A stretch of 64,000 nt of DNA from CAZKAP01 sp964552195. Its GTDB lineage: Bacteria; Bacteroidota; Bacteroidia; Flavobacteriales; Flavobacteriaceae. Within the stretch, counting starts at the first letter, position 1; each line of letters starts with the position of its first letter. Below, piece after piece: positions 9,267 through 17,314 of the stretch. Made by a program: the position numbers and the translations under genes. Where the stretch lies: assembly GCA_964552195.1 (NCBI GenBank), contig CAZKFM010000010.1, positions 46,537 through 110,536 on the forward strand, read 5' to 3'. The notes under the pieces were generated by a model. The model worked only from the letters and a program-made list of their open reading frames with translations, did not search any database and was not told the DNA's origin.

Positions 9267-9444
9267 AGATTTGACCGAATGTCTGGGAAATCCGATTCCC
9301 GAACGTCAGTTTTGTGTCTGTAAACTACATATTTAACTCCATACGGGCACACTTCGACAAACAGGGGACAAAAGTTGTTGTTTAAGGATTCAATTTGATT
9401 AGTTAAACACTTTGGGTCAATTTTGTAAGGAATTCAAGGTACTC

Positions 9445-11826
9445 ATGCTAAGATCACAGCTTTTCAACTTTGTCCTTTTCCTGCTCCTAAGCGCCGTGTC
9501 TCTGCTCCACGCACAGAGCGGGTCTGAGGGCATAACACTGACCGGAAAAGTGGTCGAAAAAGGATCGGGTTTACCTGCGGTATTTGCTACGGTCGCCATT
9601 ATCGATGCATCCACAGAAATGCCGATCACTGGAACAACCACCGGGGAAGACGGCGTCTTTTCCATCCTTATAAACTCAGACAACTACTATATACAGGTGA
9701 GCCTGATCGGCTACGGGGATACTAAGTTGCCCAGGCCTAATGCCGAGGGCAGTGAAATAAATCTGGGCATAATCGAATTGGAAGTAGATGCAGAACAGCT
9801 TGAAGAGGTGGTCGTTCAGGGCGAAGCTTCTCAGACGGAATTCAAACTGGATCGCAGGGTATTCAACGTAGGTAAGGACCTGAGCAATACGGGTGCCAGT
9901 GCCCTGGAAGTACTTAACAATGTTCCTTCGGTCAATGTGAATATAGAGGGCCAGATCTCACTCCGGGGCAGCTCCGGAGTTCAGGTCCTCATCAATGGAA
10001 AGCCTTCCATACTGGCCAGCGAAGAAGGCAATGCCCTGGGAACCATTACCGCAGAAATGATAGATCGTATCGAGGTCATCACCAACCCATCGGCCAAATA
10101 CGACGCGGAAGGAACTTCGGGTATCATCAATATTGTCATTAAGAAGGATGAACGACGTGGCTTCAACGGTTCAGTCTCCGTAAATACGGGAGCACCGGAA
10201 AACAACAGCGTCGGTCTCAGCATGAACTACCGGGGAGAGAAATTTAACGTATTCAGTCAACTGGGAACGGGGTTTCGGGAACTGCCCAATGACCGGGTAG
10301 CAGAGAATATCGACCTGAATACCGGGAACCAGATACTGTCCGTGGGCGAGGAATTCCGAAACGAAAACTTCTACAACTTTGTACTGGGCTCGGACTATTA
10401 CTTCAGCGAAAGCAGCGTGCTCACCTTGAGTGGAAATTTCACCCTCGAACTGGAGGATCAGCCCTCGAGAACCAATTTTTCTGCAGTCAACGGACAGGGA
10501 GTGACTACTTCCGACTGGGAACGCACTGAGGTCACCGATGCCAACAATCCCAAGTTTCAGTTTGACCTGCAATACAAGAAAGAATTCGGGGATAATGAAG
10601 ACCATAGCCTCCTGTTCAGTGCCCAGGGGAATTTCTTCGCCAAAGACCAGTCTTCGGACTTCGAAGATGTTACCCTGTCGGGAGAGAACCGGGACAATTC
10701 CCAGAAAACCAGGACCGACTTCGGTGAAGCCCGGTATACGGTAAAGCTGGATTACACGCTGCCCATATCCGAAACCTTATCGGCCGAAGCCGGCAGCCAG
10801 TTTATCACTCAGGATGTGAGCAATGAATTCGAAGTACAGGATCTGGTAGACGGCAATTTCATATCCGATCCCAACCTGACCAATACCTTTGAATTCGACC
10901 AGGATGTGCTTGCCGTTTACGGAAGCATGGCCTATGAGGGGGCCAAATGGGGAGTGAAGGCTGGCCTGAGAATGGAACAGACAGATCTGAACACCATACT
11001 GCTCACCACAGGAGAGACCAACGATCAGGATTACTCGAATTTGTTCCCCAGTGCCTTTACTTCCTTTAAATTTTCCGAGAAATTCTCCCTGCAGGCCGGG
11101 TATTCGCGCCGCGTGTATCGGCCACGCCTGTGGGACCTCAACCCCTTCTTCAACATACGCAACAATTTCAATATCCGGCAGGGAAACCCCAATCTGATGC
11201 CAGAGTTCACCGACTCCTATGAGTTCACGACTATACTGTTCGTAGGGAAAACCCCCTTGAATCTTGGGGTATATCACCGATACACTACCGACGTCATTGA
11301 GCGCATAGCCACATTCGAGAATAATGTGACCACCACCAGGCCCGAAAATATCGGAACCAATCAGACCACGGGCATTGAGTTCAACACCAAGGTAAGTCCT
11401 GCAAACTGGCTGAGCCTGAACCTCGATTTAAACTACAGCCAATTCGAACGAAGAGGCAGCTTCGAATCTCAGCTGTTCGATTTCCGAGCCGATCAATGGA
11501 CCGGTAAGCTCCTGACCAAGCTGAAGCTCCCGCTGGACATCGAAATCGAGGCCACGGGAAACTATCAGTCGGCCGTTCAAACGGTACAGGGGGAACAAAG
11601 AGAAATTGCCTTCCTCGATATGGGAATACGGAAGAAAATGCTGAAAGGCAGGGCAGTGCTCAACCTCAGCATACGGGATGCCCTGGCCTCCCGAATCGAA
11701 GAAGGATTTGTTTTTCAGGACGATTTCCAATCCCGCAGCGAACGCTTCCGGGGTCGCTTCCTGGCCTTTGGTTTTAGCTATGGTTTCGGTAAAGGCGAGG
11801 CCATGGAGTATTCGGGACGTCGTTAG
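9445..11826 (+). CDS. TonB-dependent outer-membrane receptor
   Basis: From the ATG at 9445 the protein has 793 residues with a signal peptide ending near LLHAQ; a TTG at 9412 would put 11 residues before the signal. The order is a carboxypeptidase-regulatory-like domain (about residues 27-120), then a plug with VQVLINGKPS and EVITNPSAKYDAEG. The large beta-barrel is of OMP_b-brl_3 type (RVYRPRLWDLNPF, QGNPNLMPEF, aromatic barrel strands). Proteins of this type import or bind an unknown ligand with energy from TonB. The gene is monocistronic, divergent from the LytS-LytTR operon, and followed by a hairpin terminator. Confidence 0.9.
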   Translation: MLRSQLFNFVLFLLLSAVSLLHAQSGSEGITLTGKVVEKGSGLPAVFATVAIIDASTEMPITGTTTGEDGVFSILINSDNYYIQVSLIGYGDTKLPRPNAEGSEINLGIIELEVDAEQLEEVVVQGEASQTEFKLDRRVFNVGKDLSNTGASALEVLNNVPSVNVNIEGQISLRGSSGVQVLINGKPSILASEEGNALGTITAEMIDRIEVITNPSAKYDAEGTSGIINIVIKKDERRGFNGSVSVNTGAPENNSVGLSMNYRGEKFNVFSQLGTGFRELPNDRVAENIDLNTGNQILSVGEEFRNENFYNFVLGSDYYFSESSVLTLSGNFTLELEDQPSRTNFSAVNGQGVTTSDWERTEVTDANNPKFQFDLQYKKEFGDNEDHSLLFSAQGNFFAKDQSSDFEDVTLSGENRDNSQKTRTDFGEARYTVKLDYTLPISETLSAEAGSQFITQDVSNEFEVQDLVDGNFISDPNLTNTFEFDQDVLAVYGSMAYEGAKWGVKAGLRMEQTDLNTILLTTGETNDQDYSNLFPSAFTSFKFSEKFSLQAGYSRRVYRPRLWDLNPFFNIRNNFNIRQGNPNLMPEFTDSYEFTTILFVGKTPLNLGVYHRYTTDVIERIATFENNVTTTRPENIGTNQTTGIEFNTKVSPANWLSLNLDLNYSQFERRGSFESQLFDFRADQWTGKLLTKLKLPLDIEIEATGNYQSAVQTVQGEQREIAFLDMGIRKKMLKGRAVLNLSIRDALASRIEEGFVFQDDFQSRSERFRGRFLAFGFSYGFGKGEAMEYSGRR

Positions 11827-11960
11827 CCCCATATGCTTCGAGCAGGGAGGCCATTGCAGCAGACCCTGATAGAGAAAACAAACGATTTTACCCACCGGGC
11901 GGCAAGTACGAGAACTTCGGTTACCGATGGGCGCCCAAACTTAATCTACACCCCCTGAAG

Positions 11961-11984
11961 AGGCCCCGTTACGGGGCCTTTTTC
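11961..11984 (+). terminator. Rho-independent terminator after the TonB-dependent receptor gene
   Basis: The arms AGGCCCCGT and ACGGGGCCT form a 9-bp perfect inverted repeat followed by a run of T, about 135 bases after the receptor stop and 35 bases before the arginase start. Confidence 0.85.
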
Positions 11985-12017
11985 GTCGTATTTTTACTCT
12001 GCAAAGTTTCCGAATCG

Positions 12018-12977
12018 ATGACCACTGTTCACATCATTAAGAATCGCTCCGATATAGGGGCTGGAACCCGGGGTTCTGATATGGGCATAGACGCCATGGA
12101 AATCGCCGCCATAAATGCAGGCAATGCGTACTTCGACCGGCATCCCTACCTGGATGTCAAAGCCGATAACGAATCCGTCTATGACAAAGTTAAGGTCGTG
12201 AATGCCAAACGAGTGGAATTCGTGCTGACGCAGTGCCAGCGCGTGGCAAAAGCCGTAAGACGGGTACTCGGTTCGAGGCACTTTCCCATAGTCATGTCCG
12301 GTGATCACTCCTCCGCACTTGGTACCATGAGCGGTCTCAAAGGGCATTTCCCCAAGGAACGACTGGGGGTGATCTGGATCGATGCCCATGCCGACATACA
12401 TTCGCCCTACACCACTCCATCCGGTAATGTCCACGGAATGCCCCTGGCGGCCGCACTGGGCGTGGACAACAAGGCCCATCAGGTCAATGAGCTAACTCGG
12501 GAGGCCGAATTGATGTGGCAACGTATGAAGACCATAGAATTCAAAGGCCCTAAGGTAGCTCCCGAACACCTGATCTATTTTGGGGTACGAGATACCGAAC
12601 CCGCCGAGGATGCCATCATTGAGCAACTGGGCATACGAAACTACTCAGTTGCGGAAACGCGTTATCGGGGTATGAGAGAGTGTGTTTCAGAGGCCATTAG
12701 TGCCCTGGAATCCTGTGAGCACATTTATGTCTCCTTCGACGTGGACAGCCTGGACTGCGACCTGATCTCCCAGGGGACGGGTACACCTGTGTCGAAGGGC
12801 TTCGATCCGGAAGAAGTAAAAGAAATCATCAAGGCCATTATCGACACCAATAAGCTGATCTGCCTGGAAGTATGTGAAGTAAACCCCCTGCTCGATACCA
12901 AGGGGAACGTCATGGCCGAGACGGTCTTCGGGGTACTGGACGAGGTAACACAGTACTTTCTAGACCATCACGCATAA
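12018..12977 (+). CDS. rocF: Arginase family protein (probable arginase)
   Basis: A 319-residue ureohydrolase. The two-manganese ligands are all present: His97 (GDHSSALG), Asp122, His124 and Asp126 (IDAHADIH), Asp241 and Asp243 (SFDVDSLD). The SGNVHGMPLA loop is typical of arginase rather than agmatinase, so hydrolysis of L-arginine to ornithine and urea is the likely reaction. It is cytoplasmic and stands alone between two hairpins. Formiminoglutamase or another ureohydrolase activity cannot be fully excluded. Confidence 0.85.
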   Translation: MTTVHIIKNRSDIGAGTRGSDMGIDAMEIAAINAGNAYFDRHPYLDVKADNESVYDKVKVVNAKRVEFVLTQCQRVAKAVRRVLGSRHFPIVMSGDHSSALGTMSGLKGHFPKERLGVIWIDAHADIHSPYTTPSGNVHGMPLAAALGVDNKAHQVNELTREAELMWQRMKTIEFKGPKVAPEHLIYFGVRDTEPAEDAIIEQLGIRNYSVAETRYRGMRECVSEAISALESCEHIYVSFDVDSLDCDLISQGTGTPVSKGFDPEEVKEIIKAIIDTNKLICLEVCEVNPLLDTKGNVMAETVFGVLDEVTQYFLDHHA

Positions 12978-12981
12978 AAAA

Positions 12982-12999
12982 GCGGCCCTCCCGGGCCGC
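12982..12999. terminator. GC-rich hairpin after the arginase gene
   Basis: GCGGCCC and GGGCCGC form a perfect 7-bp stem with a TCCC loop, 5 bases after the arginase stop. The run of A on its left would give a T-run only for minus-strand transcription; on the plus strand no T-run follows. It may still end arginase transcription as a weak terminator. The rest of the stretch to 13260 holds no gene that I can support. Confidence 0.5.
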
Positions 13000-13260
13000 C
13001 TTACACTCAACAAATGGAACTGTTTTGAATTCGGATGCGATGGTTCGCCTCCGGGTTAAAAGCAGTCTATGGTTTCACTGTCCGGATATCCTGCAGTCAG
13101 ATTCTCGGACAAAGCTATAATAATCGGATGCGGCCTGCTGCGGATTTCGGTCCAGTAACCACTCCCTTCGTTCAATGGATTCCGGGCGATTTAATAAACA
13201 CAAACCCCATGCACTTTTTGGATTTCGGATTAACTTGCTTACATAGGGATTAAATTGCAT

Positions 13261-13515
13261 ATGTTTTTTTTCGGCATATTCGGTCTTACGGAAAAAGAGT
13301 CGGGCGCCCATAGGGCTGAAGGCGTGAAATGCGGCTATTGTAGCCAGGTCGGTACACAGACGATAACGGTTTACGAGAAGTATATACACTTTTTCTTTAT
13401 CCCTCTGATACCACTGGGTAAAAAGGCAATCGCCGAATGTAGTCATTGCCGTCGTTTCCTGAGGGAGGATGAATTCGACGTTGATTTGAGAAGATTTTAT
13501 GATCGCATCCCCTAG
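13261..13515 (+). CDS. Small zinc-ribbon protein
   Basis: An 84-residue protein from the ATG at 13261 (the TTG two codons earlier is less likely). It has two CxxC pairs, CGYC near residue 24 and CSHC near residue 59, separated by a hydrophobic IHFFFIPLIPLGKKA strand. This is the pattern of zinc_ribbon_15-type proteins of Bacteroidota. Function is unknown; the domain usually supports protein or nucleic-acid contacts. It is followed after 60 bases by a small membrane protein gene. Confidence 0.7.
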   Translation: MFFFGIFGLTEKESGAHRAEGVKCGYCSQVGTQTITVYEKYIHFFFIPLIPLGKKAIAECSHCRRFLREDEFDVDLRRFYDRIP

Positions 13516-13575
13516 CTATAAGTTGTCACAATTAGAAACGTTAACCTGCGCCGACAGAATCATAAAATATCCTTT

Positions 13576-13965
13576 ATGAGCTTATTCAAACCCGCTTCCT
13601 TCCTCTATTACTTTCTGGTTATCATTGTCTTTTTCCTACTTGGTCTGATATATGCCGACCTGACCGGAGCAGGGGATAATCAGGGGCTGGCCGCTGCTGC
13701 CATAGTGCTCGGATACGGTGCGATCAGTGCATTCGCAGCCTTTGTGATTTCTCTCTTTATTGCGTACCGGGCAGAGGTTAGGACCATAGTCGTGCTGAAC
13801 AAAATACTTGGGGTAGTTGCTGCGGGACTGATCGGTTATTTCGTTTGGAATTACTACACGAATATTTATCCAAAGAGGAAGAAATCGCCTACCGAGATTA
13901 ATGAGGGGAAGAAAACCGTAAAGCCGACAGTTCCTGCCGGGAATTTCCTCGACGGGCCGATATAG
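13576..13965 (+). CDS. Small membrane protein of unknown function
   Basis: A 129-residue protein with three clear hydrophobic segments (about residues 8-28, 40-63 and 75-95) and a basic, proline-containing cytoplasmic tail (KRKKSP). I do not recognise the family. Its codon use is ordinary for the window and the position after the zinc-ribbon gene suggests, but does not prove, co-transcription. Confidence 0.6.
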   Translation: MSLFKPASFLYYFLVIIVFFLLGLIYADLTGAGDNQGLAAAAIVLGYGAISAFAAFVISLFIAYRAEVRTIVVLNKILGVVAAGLIGYFVWNYYTNIYPKRKKSPTEINEGKKTVKPTVPAGNFLDGPI

Positions 13966-14056
13966 AGAATATTCAAAATCTATATCCGATCGCAATGCCT
14001 AACCTGGGTTGGAAGCCAGGCATCATTCGCTGGACAAATGGCTTTGGTTCTGTGCG

Positions 14057-14491
14057 TTAATTGAGTAGACCTGACCGCTTTTGACGGTAGCTGTTCTCCA
14101 GCCGTTCGGAAAATGCCGCCTTATCCCGGCGCAGCATCTCCATTTCTTTCCCGTCCTGAATGGTGGGGTGCTCGTTCCTGAGATTCGCATCGCTCCAGAT
14201 CGCAAGTTCAATTAATATGGGCGTCAGTGCCAGGCCCTTATCGGTTAGGTAATAGATGTAGGTTTTCCTGTTTCCAGGTTTCTGAGTTTTGGCAATAATA
14301 GCCCTATCCTGCAAGACCTTGAGCTTGGCTGAAAGTATATTAGTGGCAATGGCCTCCTCACTTTCTGTGAAATCCGTAAAGGTTTCCTTTCCCTCTACCA
14401 GCATTTGCTTTACAATGACCAGTATCCACCGATCCCCCAATACATCCAGGGCCGAGGTAAACGGGCAGTCACATCTAAATTCCTGCGGCAT
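14057..14491 (-). CDS. HxlR-family winged-helix transcriptional regulator
   Basis: A 144-residue regulator with the family core CPFTSALDVLGDRWILVIVKQML (cysteine near residue 9) and the winged-helix part ILSAKLKVLQD and YYLTDKG. HxlR proteins respond to electrophiles, aldehydes or oxidants, often through the N-terminal cysteine, and bind paired palindromes. Two matching palindromes lie in the divergent intergenic region next to its own start, so it likely controls itself and the lipoprotein gene at 14590. The C-terminal 30 residues are longer than in many relatives. Confidence 0.9.
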   Translation of the reverse strand: MPQEFRCDCPFTSALDVLGDRWILVIVKQMLVEGKETFTDFTESEEAIATNILSAKLKVLQDRAIIAKTQKPGNRKTYIYYLTDKGLALTPILIELAIWSDANLRNEHPTIQDGKEMEMLRRDKAAFSERLENSYRQKRSGLLN

Positions 14492-14529
14492 CTATAAAGA
14501 ATTTATTTTGTAAAATTACTCAGCTTATT

Positions 14530-14546
14530 ACTTGCATTATACAAGT
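14530..14546. promoter_or_regulatory. HxlR-type operator half 1 (palindrome ACTTG-N7-CAAGT)
   Basis: The 17 bases form an inverted repeat with 5-bp arms, matching the second site at 14561-14577 at 14 of 17 positions. The two sites start 31 bases apart, close to three helical turns, so dimers would bind on the same face. A minus-strand -7-like sequence for the HxlR gene lies just to the left, so binding could block both promoters. Confidence 0.65.
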
Positions 14547-14560
14547 TATTGTTTAATTTT

Positions 14561-14577
14561 ACTTGCACAATACAAGT
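14561..14577. promoter_or_regulatory. HxlR-type operator half 2 (palindrome ACTTG-N7-CAAGT)
   Basis: A second copy of the palindrome, 12 bases before the lipoprotein ATG at 14590. The position would let a bound repressor block transcription start or early elongation of the lipoprotein gene. Confidence 0.65.
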
Positions 14578-14589
14578 TAACATCAGAAT

Positions 14590-15474
14590 ATGAGAACCTT
14601 ATTTTCATTCCTATTCATTTCGGTATTGTTCGTTGCCTGTAACGGGGGAAAATCAACGAAGAATGTCGAGTCAACATCTAAAGAATCAACCATGAGCAAA
14701 AAAGAAACCGTAGGTGCATTCCTCGGTGCCGTACTAACCGGTGACACCGTTAGCATGCGTCAGCTGGCACGTGCAGACTACATTCAACACAATCCGTTCA
14801 TTCCGACAGGTCTCGAGCCCTTTATCGACATGCTACCCATACTGCAGGAAAATGGCACCACTGCCGAAAACATTCGCATGTTCGAGGACGGCAACTACAT
14901 TTTCATGCACAACATATGGCACCAGGCCAAGCCTTTCGGCGCAGAAGAAATGGTCTCCTTCGACATCATCCGCCTGGATGAGAACGGCAAGGTTGCCGAG
15001 CATTGGGACGCCATGACTGCTCTGGTAGAGGAAACCGCCAGTGGCAGGTCCCAGACCGACGGTCCGACCGTGGCCCAGGATCTGGACAAGACCGAGGAGA
15101 ACAAAGCCTTGGCCAGATCGATGGTAGAGGACATACTTATGGGGAAAAACCCTGATAAAATTGCGGACTACATCAGTTCGGAACAATACGATCAACACAA
15201 CCCGGGTATCAAGGATGGCCTTTCGGGCATAGTGGAGGCTGTGGAATACCTCACCTCCCAGAACAACATGTTCAGATACACCAAGATTCACAAAGTACTC
15301 GGGGAAGGCAACTTCGTGCTCACTGTTAGTGAGGGGGAGTGGAACGGGAAAAAGCAGGTATTTTACGACTTGCTTAGATTTGAGGATGGGAAGGCCGTGG
15401 AGCACTGGGATGTGATTCAGGAAATCCCTACCGAAGGTCTGGCCAATGACAATGGCATGTTCGGGTTCGACTAA
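14590..15474 (+). CDS. Lipoprotein with two tandem SnoaL-like domains
   Basis: A 294-residue protein with a lipoprotein signal (lipobox LFVAC, Cys17). Two SnoaL/NTF2-like domains follow, about residues 38-150 and 170-285. Each repeats the marks YIQHNP/YDQHNP, a WH or WN strand, and the ending GKVAEHWD/GKAVEHWD, so the gene arose by internal duplication. The domain resembles polyketide-cyclase-like SnoaL proteins of redox-stress operons. Its likely control by the divergent HxlR regulator suggests a role with reactive small molecules; the substrate is unknown. Confidence 0.8.
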   Translation: MRTLFSFLFISVLFVACNGGKSTKNVESTSKESTMSKKETVGAFLGAVLTGDTVSMRQLARADYIQHNPFIPTGLEPFIDMLPILQENGTTAENIRMFEDGNYIFMHNIWHQAKPFGAEEMVSFDIIRLDENGKVAEHWDAMTALVEETASGRSQTDGPTVAQDLDKTEENKALARSMVEDILMGKNPDKIADYISSEQYDQHNPGIKDGLSGIVEAVEYLTSQNNMFRYTKIHKVLGEGNFVLTVSEGEWNGKKQVFYDLLRFEDGKAVEHWDVIQEIPTEGLANDNGMFGFD

Positions 15475-15584
15475 TATCGGCCCGGTTGGGGAACGGTTCT
15501 GGTGATTTACCTTCTGAAAGATATGCCAGGGCAGTTCCCCGACCCCGCAATGGGGCCTCCAAACCAATGGCAGGTTTTAAACTA

Positions 15585-15672
15585 CCAGGATTACCTCACT
15601 ACCGTTCGGTGGGCCTAGGGTAACCGCTCCTGCAAATAGAAAACCCAGCGCTTTACGCGCTGTTGGTTTTTG
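15585..15672. repeat. Repeat copy A (88 bp)
   Basis: This copy is identical to 15869-15956 at all but three positions. It ends in AGCGC-TTTAC-GCGCT followed by TTGGTTTTTG, which can fold as a terminator-like hairpin. It runs straight into the assembly gap. Confidence 0.85.
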
Positions 15673-15772
15673 NNNNNNNNNNNNNNNNNNNNNNNNNNNN
15701 NNNNNNNNNNNNNNNNNNNNNNNNNNNNNNNNNNNNNNNNNNNNNNNNNNNNNNNNNNNNNNNNNNNNNNNN
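15673..15772. other. Assembly gap of 100 N
   Basis: Exactly 100 N separate two copies of the same repeat. The round number marks a scaffold join of unknown true length. Reading frames with unknown residues across it are artefacts. Confidence 0.99.
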
Positions 15773-15827
15773 ACCCAGCGCTTTACGCGCTGTTGGTTTT
15801 TGCGTTTCTCACGAGCTTCAGAGCAAG
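15773..15827. repeat. Repeat copy B (55 bp visible, left part lost in the gap)
   Basis: This copy is identical to 15926-15980 over 55 bases, including the AGCGC/GCGCT hairpin and the tail GCGTTTCTCACGAGC. It diverges after GAGCAAG. Confidence 0.85.
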
Positions 15828-15868
15828 ATTGGAACCTTCCCGGAATCAAACACACGGCCTCCCCAGGC

Positions 15869-15980
15869 CAGGATTACCTCACTACCGTTCGGTGGGCCTG
15901 GGGTAACCCCTCCTGCAAATAGATAACCCAGCGCTTTACGCGCTGTTGGTTTTTGCGTTTCTCACGAGCTTCAGAGCAAG
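15869..15980. repeat. Repeat copy C (112 bp, complete)
   Basis: The fullest copy, holding both the part shared with A (15869-15956) and the part shared with B (15926-15980). An inverted repeat GCGTTTC/GAAACGC (15955-15961 with 15993-15999) encloses a second stem around AGAGCAAGCTCT. The stretch 15475-15998 contains no coding region that I can support. Confidence 0.8.
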
Positions 15981-16000
15981 CTCTGGCTCTTCGAAACGCA

Positions 16001-16028
16001 AAAACCCATGCCTTCCGGCATGGGTTTT
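16001..16028 (-). terminator. Terminator of tRNA-Arg
   Basis: AAAACCCATGCC and GGCATGGGTTTT pair perfectly over 12 bp with a 4-base loop. On the minus strand the stem ends in a T-run, 10 bases after the 3' end of tRNA-Arg. Confidence 0.9.
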
Positions 16029-16038
16029 CTGCTTGATG

Positions 16039-16110
16039 TGGTCCCACCAGGACTCGAACCTGGATCTAAAGTTTAGGAAACTTCTATTCTATCCCTTGAA
16101 CTATGGGACC
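16039..16110 (-). tRNA. tRNA-Arg (anticodon CCT)
   Basis: The minus strand folds as a full cloverleaf: acceptor GGTCCCA/TGGGACC, a D arm with GTTC/GAAT, anticodon stem GAAGT/ACTTT with loop TTCCTAA (anticodon CCT), and T arm CCAGG-TTCGAGT-CCTGG. Length is 72 bases to the discriminator A; CCA is not encoded. It reads AGG arginine codons. Confidence 0.95.
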
Positions 16111-16141
16111 CGCTATTCCCTTCTTCACCATAAAGGGGGTG

Positions 16142-16173
16142 CAAAATTATGAAAATTCGGGGGGTATCTACAA
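16142..16173 (-). promoter_or_regulatory. Promoter of tRNA-Arg (TTG-N21-TAATTTTG)
   Basis: On the minus strand a TTG (16173-16171) and an exact -7 octamer (16149-16142) are 21 bases apart, ending 31 bases before the tRNA. This fits the Bacteroidota sigma-A consensus. The remaining stretch to 16382 shows nothing else. Confidence 0.65.
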
Positions 16174-16382
16174 GGCAAATCATCTAAACCGCCATTCGGA
16201 CTGCAATCAGATAATCGATGAGAAACACCAACCCGGATATGACCGCTATACAGATGATGCAGGCCAAAAGCAATTTGATCCATTTAGGAAATGACCTCAT
16301 GGGTATCGCTAATACGACTTTATATCAAGATACTAAGGAATGCGTTTGATTTACGACTTTTACCCCATAAAAGATTGCTGAG

Positions 16383-17258
16383 ATGGAATACTGGGACGTC
16401 TTCGTCACTGCCGTTCAGGGAAACTTCCGCTGGTTCTGGAAATCCGTGCTGGGTGAGGTTCCCTGGTACACCAATTATTTCTACGGCCTTACTCTGATTT
16501 CACTTTTGGTATGGCTGCTGGAACTTCTCATCCCATGGCGAAAGGACCAGGGCGCCTTCCGCAAGGATTTTTGGCTGGACTTTTTTTATATGTATTTCAA
16601 TTTCTTCCTTTTCAGCCTGGCCATCGCGGGTTTTTATGCCCTGCTCGGTCAGGGATTCGCGGATTTGGGTATCAGTGCGGAAAGCCTGAGTATTACCGAT
16701 CTGGGCCGGTTGCCTGACTGGGGAGGGCTGATGGTATTTTTCGTGCTGCTCGATTTCGTGCAGTGGCTTACGCATCGTGCACTTCACCGATGGGAATGGC
16801 TCTGGCGCTTCCATCAGGTTCATCACAGCGTTAAGGAAATGGGATTCGCCGCCCACCTCAGGTACCACTGGATGGAAAACCTGCTCTACAAGCCGGCCAA
16901 GACCCTGGGGGTAATGATCCTCGGTGGCTTCGAGCCCGAACAGGCCTATATCGTCCATTTCGTAGCTCTTAGCATCGGACATCTCAACCATGCCAACCTC
17001 AACTGGACCTATGGACCGTTGAAGTATGTATTTAACAATCCGGTGATGCATCTGTATCATCACGCTTATACCTTGCCCGAGGAAAGGCGAAGAGGCGTCA
17101 ATTTCGGCATCAGCCTGAGCCTTTGGGACTATCTTTTTGGAACGGCCTGGATTCCAAAAGTTAACGCTTCCGAAATCCTGGGTTATCCCGGAGACGATTC
17201 CATGCCCGGTAGCTTTATGGGGCAGCTGCGGTACGGCTTTCGGAGAAATCACCGGTAA
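16383..17258 (+). CDS. Sterol desaturase / fatty acid hydroxylase family membrane protein
   Basis: A 291-residue integral membrane protein with hydrophobic segments near residues 24-44, 54-76 and 97-117. It carries the histidine clusters of non-haem di-iron hydroxylases: HRALH near residue 131, HQVHH near residue 145, HLNHAN near residue 201, and HLYHH near residue 221. These enzymes hydroxylate or desaturate membrane lipids, sterol-like compounds or carotenoids using O2. A carotenoid gene (lycopene cyclase) exists elsewhere in the window but not nearby, so the substrate is open. Confidence 0.88.
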   Translation: MEYWDVFVTAVQGNFRWFWKSVLGEVPWYTNYFYGLTLISLLVWLLELLIPWRKDQGAFRKDFWLDFFYMYFNFFLFSLAIAGFYALLGQGFADLGISAESLSITDLGRLPDWGGLMVFFVLLDFVQWLTHRALHRWEWLWRFHQVHHSVKEMGFAAHLRYHWMENLLYKPAKTLGVMILGGFEPEQAYIVHFVALSIGHLNHANLNWTYGPLKYVFNNPVMHLYHHAYTLPEERRRGVNFGISLSLWDYLFGTAWIPKVNASEILGYPGDDSMPGSFMGQLRYGFRRNHR

Positions 17259-17314
17259 TGCTGAATTCGAGTCAGGGAAGAAGGCAGTATCTTTACCCCT
17301 TCATATACTGAGCT

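Noticed and set aside
13035..13253. 72-codon plus-strand ORF after arginase
   Set aside because: No family, no promoter and odd composition; probably chance.
13075..13446. Minus-strand ORF of 123 codons across the gap before the zinc-ribbon gene
   Set aside because: It covers the zinc-ribbon gene antisense and has no recognisable domain or signal.
15577..15926. Reading frames crossing the N run with many unknown residues
   Set aside because: They exist only because N is translated as an open codon; the flanks are repeats and hairpins.
15585..15980. Possible CRISPR array
   Set aside because: Only two or three copies, no regular spacers, and the units are terminator-like hairpins; no cas genes nearby.
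15946..16152. ORF with a peptide like WSHQDSNLDLKFRKLL
   Set aside because: It is the antisense translation of tRNA-Arg, a well-known source of false proteins.
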